From a virus, in the IMG/VR virus record IMGVR_UViG_3300033148_002946, positions 1 to 27,797 of that record: a DNA stretch of 27,797 nt. One strand, given 5' to 3'. The position numbers were made by a program, and so were the translations under genes. The notes beneath the pieces are model-generated. The model was not told where the DNA came from and searched no databases. It was given only the letters and a program-made list of their open reading frames with translations. Of this stretch, positions 23,088 to 27,797 are shown one piece after another; the stretch's first letter is position 1, and each line of letters opens with the position of its first letter.

Positions 23088-24911
23088 CTAGGAAACGATC
23101 GCTCGGTCGGTAGACCGGCGCCAGTCTGTGCCGTCAGAGAAGGCTAGCACGGCGCCGCCTGTCTCGTCGCTCACGTATATGGTTCTGGCGGCAACCGCTG
23201 CAGAGGGGAGGGTCCCGACCGTGAACGAGGCCAAACCTACCGGGCTGGTGAATGTGCTCGAGGATTCGTTCAGCGTCAGGCGAGCGACCGCGGTCTGGGT
23301 CGTCGTGCCCGTCGTCAGGACGTCTGGCGTCTTGAAGATCATGTCGGTCACGGCGCCTGAGCCCGTCGAGAGACCCGACTGGAAGACGAGGTCTGTGGCG
23401 TGAATGTCGGTGCCGACACCGTTGGTGGTCGTGAACAGGAGCTGTGCCGAGGGAGTTGCGTGCGAGACATTCTTCCCGATCATTACCTCTGTTATCTCTG
23501 CGTCAGTACCGCCAATGACCAACTGGTTCGCTTTGGTGGAGGCAATGTCCCGGCCAATGGCTATCGCGCCAAGGTGGTTCGACTCGCTGCTGTAGCCAAT
23601 GGCAATACCGTTACCGGCAGTGGCTGTTGCCACGGCCCCGAGAACCGTTGAGGTTTGCCCACCAGTGATCGCTGCGCCCTGGCCCACGACCACGCATAGG
23701 GGGTCTGCGGAAGAAGCACCCGAGCCAATGACGACGCAGTTGTTCTGAGCAGCAGTTGCACCAGCACCAACCGCAGTGGCGGCTGCACCCGACGCGATAG
23801 CTCCAGCGCCGAACTGCTCGCTGTCCGCGCCCGTGCCAGGTGCACTCACTGTTCCGTCAGAGAGGATCGTGAGACGGATCGCCGCGACCTGCTGAGCGGT
23901 CCCGCTGACTAGCGCTGTGGGCGTCTTCCACTCGAAAGTTGTGGGAGTCGCCGAGCCAGTGCCGAGGCCGGATTGAAGAATGATATTCGTTCCGCGAACG
24001 TCGGTCTCTGTCGTAGCCGTGTTCGTGGTAGTCCACAGGGTCTGAGGGATAGGGCTTGCGTTGCTGACGCCCTCGCCAATGACCATTTCGCTTATCTCTG
24101 TGCTCTGTGCACCAATAACCAACTGATTCGCTTTCGTCGTGGTGGCTTGATAGCCAATCGCAACGCTCGCGGGGTATGCCGCGTCTGAGGTTGAACCGAT
24201 CGCTGTTGACGAGGCTGCCGTGGCCTGAGCCACAATCCCGACTGCCACGCTGTTAGACCCCGCGTCTGCGCTGTATCCAACAGCAACGCTAGCCCCGGTA
24301 GACGTCGTTAGATATCCGACTGCCACCCCGTTATTACCGGACACTGACGAGTTGTATCCAATAGAAACCCCCCGCTGAATCGTCGTGCCGATAGTGGCAG
24401 ACGAGCCGATTACAACATTAAGATCGCCCGTCCCAGAAGACGCGTCCTTGCCGACTACCACGACGTCTATCCCGGCCGCTGTGGCATTCGCACCAACCAC
24501 CGTTGTGCTCTGACCAGCAGCGGAAGCGCCAGCTCCAAATTGCTCGCTGTCCGCGCCTGACCCTGGGACGCTTATCGACCCGCCGCCGACGCCGACGACC
24601 CCGACCAAGACGAGGCCTGACTCGGAAACCGACATGAGCCGCGGCCCGACGCCTGGAGTCCCCGAGTTGTGCTCGACGGCCCAGACCTCGGTGGTCGAGT
24701 CGTCGTCGGTGTCGATCAGCTCGAAGACTGAAGTCGAGGACTGACCGCCTGGAACAACGAACTCGAGCCCCGACGCTGCAGCGTTCACGCGGACTTCGCG
24801 GAGCGCTTGGCCAGCGAACGACGCTGGGCAATCGGTGAGACCCAGGAAAGTAGAAGTGCCACCAGTCCCACCGTTGGCAAGTTGTGGAGTCGCCCAGCCT
24901 CCCCAGCCCAC
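23088..24911 (-). CDS. YadA-head-like repeat fibre with internal duplication
   Basis: 607 residues from GTG 24911, directly after the previous TAA. Residues ~115-260 and ~357-470 are rows of degenerate 14-residue repeats with A/V-x-G-x-x-A/S-x-A-x-G and GYxSxA elements, e.g. SVAVGIVAQATAASSTAIGS and GIAIGYSSESNHLGAIAIGR, the left-handed beta-roll repeat of YadA-type trimeric adhesins. Two large modules (about residues 115-350 and 357-558) share GADSEQFGAGA at the start, then TKANQLVIG, EISEMVIG/EITEVMIG and an ending with QSGL-T-GS and KTP. The C-terminal 35 residues (TIYVSDETGGAVLAFSDG...) match an end found on many phage fibre proteins. It probably forms a trimeric fibre that binds a host surface. 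Its place between terminase and portal is unusual. Confidence 0.7.
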   Translation of the reverse strand: MGWGGWATPQLANGGTGGTSTFLGLTDCPASFAGQALREVRVNAAASGLEFVVPGGQSSTSVFELIDTDDDSTTEVWAVEHNSGTPGVGPRLMSVSESGLVLVGVVGVGGGSISVPGSGADSEQFGAGASAAGQSTTVVGANATAAGIDVVVVGKDASSGTGDLNVVIGSSATIGTTIQRGVSIGYNSSVSGNNGVAVGYLTTSTGASVAVGYSADAGSNSVAVGIVAQATAASSTAIGSTSDAAYPASVAIGYQATTTKANQLVIGAQSTEISEMVIGEGVSNASPIPQTLWTTTNTATTETDVRGTNIILQSGLGTGSATPTTFEWKTPTALVSGTAQQVAAIRLTILSDGTVSAPGTGADSEQFGAGAIASGAAATAVGAGATAAQNNCVVIGSGASSADPLCVVVGQGAAITGGQTSTVLGAVATATAGNGIAIGYSSESNHLGAIAIGRDIASTKANQLVIGGTDAEITEVMIGKNVSHATPSAQLLFTTTNGVGTDIHATDLVFQSGLSTGSGAVTDMIFKTPDVLTTGTTTQTAVARLTLNESSSTFTSPVGLASFTVGTLPSAAVAARTIYVSDETGGAVLAFSDGTDWRRSTDRAIVS

Positions 24912-25289
24912 TTAGGCCACTGCCCCGAGGACGAGGTTGGGAAAGATCGAGACGGTCGTCGAGCCGTCAAAGCTTAGGTCGAAGGTTGCTCCGCGGGGAA
25001 TGTCGAGCACGAAGCCTGACCAGCCGCCAGCGATCAGCGCCGTGTCTCCGTTGACGGGGCCCGAGGCGAGCGTCCCGCCCTCTGGCGCAATGTGCACAGT
25101 GACCTTAACCGCCGCAGAGGAAAGGATCGTGAACCGAATGGCCCCGCCCTGCTTAGCGGCCTTGAGTGGCGCTGCCACTGCGGTCGCGCCTGCTGGTAGC
25201 GAGTTTGCGCCGTGGACCTCGTATACCTTTTGCCCGGCCGTAACGGCTTGGGCACTAAGAATCCGGAAGGCGAAGAGGGAATGGCTCAT
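24912..25289 (-). CDS. Small beta-rich protein next to the repeat fibre
   Basis: 125 residues from ATG 25289 (MSHSLFAFRILSAQAV), with an AGGTG site 5-8 nt upstream; an upstream in-frame alternative at 25328 lacks such a site. Beta strands dominate (GAIRFTILSSAAVKVTVHI, ATFDLSFDGSTTVSIF), with a Gly-rich central part and no membrane segment or enzyme motif. It resembles the 114-residue product at 15858-16202 in strand order (T-x-G-Q, then A-x-R, then S-x-x-A-x-x-x-T, then D in a late loop and V-S-I), a weak but repeated pattern. It directly abuts the fibre gene. Possibly a fibre-anchoring or decoration protein. Confidence 0.45.
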   Translation of the reverse strand: MSHSLFAFRILSAQAVTAGQKVYEVHGANSLPAGATAVAAPLKAAKQGGAIRFTILSSAAVKVTVHIAPEGGTLASGPVNGDTALIAGGWSGFVLDIPRGATFDLSFDGSTTVSIFPNLVLGAVA

Positions 25290-25322
25290 GGATACACCTA
25301 TGGCGAACCTAACACTACCGTC

Positions 25323-25335
25323 CGTCAAGCGTCAA
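25323..25335 (-). promoter_or_regulatory. Tandem TTGACG boxes, weak promoter candidate
   Basis: In the 50-nt gap between terminase and the small beta protein, two TTGACG boxes occur in tandem (25335-25330 and 25328-25323), reading on the minus strand. A TTAGGT sits 17 nt after the first box, a poor -10. It could be a minor promoter for the fibre gene pair, or chance. Confidence 0.2.
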
Positions 25336-25339
25336 GCCG

Positions 25340-26773
25340 CTATTCGTCCTCGCCGCCGTCAGGCCAGGCGAGCGTCAGCGCGTTGTCCTGCCTCCATGGC
25401 TCGTCGAGGGCCCCTGGGGGTAGCGGCGGTCCTCCTCTCGCCGCTTCGTAGCCTGTGATCATGTAGCGGAGCGAGTCGCAGGCGTGATCGTTCTCCTTTA
25501 CCGGCTCGTCCTTCGGATCGGCGCTGCCCTCTTTGTGCTGCCGGTAGTGATAGTTGTCGATCTCTTCCTGCAAGACCTTCGTGTCGCAGAGGCCAAAGAA
25601 CGGGTCGAGGGCCTCGGGATCGGTCACGAAGAGGAGCGCCGGGTGATCGTCGCCGCACTTGCGGACGAGCATTCGAGAGACGGCCTCGAGCCCTGCGTTG
25701 ACGTCCGACTTCTTGGCCGCCTGGGTTGGGACGCCTTCGTGCTCGAACTCGGCGCGCGCGAACGAGTCGTGATCTGCCCAGGGTATTGACGCGAGCTCGG
25801 GAAGGGTTTCCTTCATTCGCCAGCCCCACTCCGACGCGCGGACGCCCGAGGAGTAGTAGACCCGATAGACGATCAGCCGCTCGTGGAATGGATCCTCTGC
25901 CGCGAGACAGATCGCTGTTGGGTTGTTGAAACCGAAGTCGATCGCAGAGAACCGCCGCCAGGACTTGGGGATCGGCCAGGGGAACATGCTGTCCTCGCCG
26001 AGCCATAGACGGCCCTCGCGGACGACCAGCTCGTGAGTCCCGCGCGTGAACTCGGGCCAGACCGCACCTTGAAGCGCGACGTGATCGCCCTCGATCCTGA
26101 CCCTGCGCTGGCGCTCGGGCATGTTCGCTGCGATCTGGAGCGTGGCCTCGAGGTCGACGGTCCCGGCCTTCGCCGCGTCGAGGGTCGAGGCCTGAACGCT
26201 GAACGTGCCTGCTTCCTTCTCGAGCCTCGAGACCCAGCGCTCGCGCCGGATCGGCGTCAACGTCACTGAGAGATAGCCCGCGAAGTCGAGGAGCCTCATT
26301 CGGCACTCCTCGATAATGTCGGGTGGGTGCTCCTCGTCGATCCAGATCCCGTGCAGGCGCGCGCCCTGATACTTGACGCGGGTCTGCTCGACGGACTTGA
26401 AGACGACCGTAGACCCGTTCTTCATTACGAGGCTAGTCGGGGTCTCGGGCTCGCTCTTCTGATACCACGCGATCGAGCGTATCTCTGACGCCGGGAGGAA
26501 CTGCTTGATCCCGTCGCGGAAGGATACCGCCGAGGCCCACCAATGAACCGGCCCCGTGAACTTCGTGTATGGGTGCCAGCCGCAGAGGTGCAGCGCGAGA
26601 TCGAAGCCGCCCAGCGTCGTCTTGCCGGAGCGGTTGCCGCCGCGGAAGACCCTGACCCGGTGGTCCTTCGCTGCTCGCACGAACTCGCGCTGGGGGGAGT
26701 TCCCGTCGAGGACCCACGGGCGAAACTTGCTTAGCGGAGAGGCGAGGTAGCGCCGGAGTTGATCGGGGTTCAC
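25340..26773 (-). CDS. Terminase large subunit (ATPase/nuclease)
   Basis: 477 residues from GTG 26773, directly after the methyltransferase's TAA. The N-terminal ATPase has Walker A GGNRSGKTT (residues 45-53), Walker B GIWIDE (142-147) with the catalytic Glu, and a coupling motif near LTPI (172-175). The C-terminal nuclease has the acidic cluster AIDFG (D279), an ADHD element (D333-D335) and KENDHACDSLRY (D429 and D433), the metal-binding residues of the RNase H-like nuclease. It drives DNA packaging into the procapsid through the portal and cuts concatemers. The length is normal for this class. A separate small subunit is not seen in the window; it may lie to the right. Confidence 0.93.
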   Translation of the reverse strand: MNPDQLRRYLASPLSKFRPWVLDGNSPQREFVRAAKDHRVRVFRGGNRSGKTTLGGFDLALHLCGWHPYTKFTGPVHWWASAVSFRDGIKQFLPASEIRSIAWYQKSEPETPTSLVMKNGSTVVFKSVEQTRVKYQGARLHGIWIDEEHPPDIIEECRMRLLDFAGYLSVTLTPIRRERWVSRLEKEAGTFSVQASTLDAAKAGTVDLEATLQIAANMPERQRRVRIEGDHVALQGAVWPEFTRGTHELVVREGRLWLGEDSMFPWPIPKSWRRFSAIDFGFNNPTAICLAAEDPFHERLIVYRVYYSSGVRASEWGWRMKETLPELASIPWADHDSFARAEFEHEGVPTQAAKKSDVNAGLEAVSRMLVRKCGDDHPALLFVTDPEALDPFFGLCDTKVLQEEIDNYHYRQHKEGSADPKDEPVKENDHACDSLRYMITGYEAARGGPPLPPGALDEPWRQDNALTLAWPDGGEDE

Positions 26774-27797
26774 TTAGAGCGCGTCAGGCCCTGGCTCGAC
26801 CTTCGCGGACCGTGCCCAGTCGCCCCAGCGCTTGCGGATCACGTCGCAGTATGCTGGCGAGATCTCCATGCCGTAGCAGACGCGCCCGGTCTTCGCTGCT
26901 GCGATCAGGGTCGTGCCTGAGCCTAGGAATGGATCGTAGACGTCGCCCTCGTGGTGACGGATCGGCCGCTCCATGCACTCGATCGGTTTCTGCGTCGAGT
27001 GTTTGACGTCGCCCTCCAGGTTCTTGTCGAGGCCGATAGCCCAGAGGGTCGTCTGCGAACGGTCGCCGACCCACGACGCGGTCTTGCCTTTCCTCACGAC
27101 GTAGTAGGCGGCCTCGTGCTGGTGGTGATAGTGGCCACGGGAAATCGCGAACCGTGGCTTCGCCCAACAGATCAACGCACGGTCGACGAAGTTGGCTGCA
27201 GCCAGTGAACCCATGACGATCGGCCCGTATGTCGGCGCATGCCAAACGTAGGCGACGTCGCCCGGAAAGAGTTCCCATGCCTCGCGCCAGTCCGCCCGGT
27301 CGTCGTTCTCAACGACGCCTGTTCTGCGATCGGCGCCGTCTGCCAGCGCTTCGCTCCTCCAGCCTGCCTCATACTCAACCCCATAGGGTGGATCGGTCAC
27401 CATGAGGTTCGGCCGGTCCTCACCCAGCAACGCGCCCACGTCCTCCGCGCTCGTCGAGTCGCCGCACATGAGCCGGTGAGGTCCCAAGGCGTAGATCTCG
27501 CCGCGTTGGCTCACTGGGTCTTCGGGGGGATCGCCGCCGCCTGTGTCCTCGCCCTCTGGGGCCTCGGGCTCATTGAGCGCGTCCACTCGCTCAGCAAGCT
27601 CGTCCATGTAGGTCTCGTCAACGCCCAGGCCTGCGAGGTCGTCGCCCTCGAACTGGTCTAGGATCTCGAGGAGTTCGGCCTCGTCCCAGCCGCCTTGTTC
27701 GGTCAGCCTATTGTGAGCGACGAGGAACGCTTCCGCCTCCTGGTCGTACCGCGAGGACCACCCGCGCTGAACCGGGAGGAGCCATGCGCCGTCCTGG
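26774..27797 (-). CDS. ParB-domain DNA methyltransferase, partial at right edge
   Basis: The reading frame is open to the right edge, with 340 visible residues. The first ~60 (VQRGWSSRYDQEAEAFLVAHNRLTEQGGWD, then LLEILDQFEGDDLAGLGVDE) end a ParB/Spo0J-like domain: the A-x-N-R-L-x-E-x-x-x-W-D element is typical of phage ParB-methylase fusions. After an acidic linker comes the methyltransferase: LMVTDPPYGVEY at 27403-27371 (motif IV) and YDPFLGSGTTLIAA (motif I) near 26929-26909, with HSTQKP before the latter. Motif IV before motif I with DPPY places it in the beta-class N6-adenine or N4-cytosine enzymes. It probably modifies phage DNA or affects packaging-site recognition. The start lies outside the window. 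Confidence 0.85.
   Translation of the reverse strand, partial: QDGAWLLPVQRGWSSRYDQEAEAFLVAHNRLTEQGGWDEAELLEILDQFEGDDLAGLGVDETYMDELAERVDALNEPEAPEGEDTGGGDPPEDPVSQRGEIYALGPHRLMCGDSTSAEDVGALLGEDRPNLMVTDPPYGVEYEAGWRSEALADGADRRTGVVENDDRADWREAWELFPGDVAYVWHAPTYGPIVMGSLAAANFVDRALICWAKPRFAISRGHYHHQHEAAYYVVRKGKTASWVGDRSQTTLWAIGLDKNLEGDVKHSTQKPIECMERPIRHHEGDVYDPFLGSGTTLIAAAKTGRVCYGMEISPAYCDVIRKRWGDWARSAKVEPGPDAL

Noticed and set aside
1-27797. tRNA genes, CRISPR arrays, insertion sequences, attachment sites
   Set aside because: None visible: no clover-leaf or T-loop consensus noted, no regularly spaced repeats, no transposase or integrase motif.

Overview
The window is almost entirely the structural (virion) module of a tailed bacteriophage or prophage with Mu-like head genes. 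The DNA is GC-rich by eye. Genes are packed end to end on the minus strand, so transcription runs from the right end (27797) to the left end (1). Most junctions are 1-14 nt overlaps of the ATGA, GTGA or TAATG type, or gaps of a few bases, and purine-rich (AGGAG-like) ribosome sites precede many starts. That layout suggests one long, translationally coupled operon. No integrase, replication gene, tRNA, rRNA, IS element or CRISPR array is visible, and the host cannot be named from the sequence. A GC-rich bacterium is likely.

Right part (27797 to 18905), packaging and portal: a ParB-domain/DNA methyltransferase cut by the right edge, the terminase large subunit, a small beta-rich protein with a YadA-like repeat fibre, a small unknown protein, a DUF935/Mu gp29-type portal, three small proteins two of which have obvious membrane-type segments (a possible lysis cassette), a 44-residue six-cysteine zinc-ribbon gene hidden in another frame, and a Mu gpF-type minor head protein.

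Middle (18888 to 11827), head: a beta-helix appendage protein with a YkgJ-type cysteine-cluster protein and another small beta protein, then the only plus-strand genes (a ribbon-helix-helix regulator overlapping a 33-residue membrane microprotein), then a Mu gpI-like protease/scaffold with a strong internal start, a decoration-protein candidate, the major capsid protein, and two hairpins behind the capsid gene.

Left part (11817 to 1), connector and tail: a modular adhesion-like protein, connector candidates, Mu gpG-type tail completion protein, tail-tube candidate, a short tape-measure candidate (242 aa), two large tail-tip/hub proteins, a GT-A-like glycosyltransferase with a DPD motif, and a very long fibre protein open to the left edge of the window.

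The most unusual points are the hidden zinc-ribbon gene, the divergent regulator/microprotein pair inside the head operon, two large appendage genes placed inside the packaging/head block each with a similar small beta protein nearby, the in-frame internal start for a separate scaffold, the small membrane/lipoprotein-like gene cluster between portal and minor head gene, and the glycosyltransferase next to the fibre gene. Function calls rest on motifs, lengths and gene order read by eye; no database search was possible.
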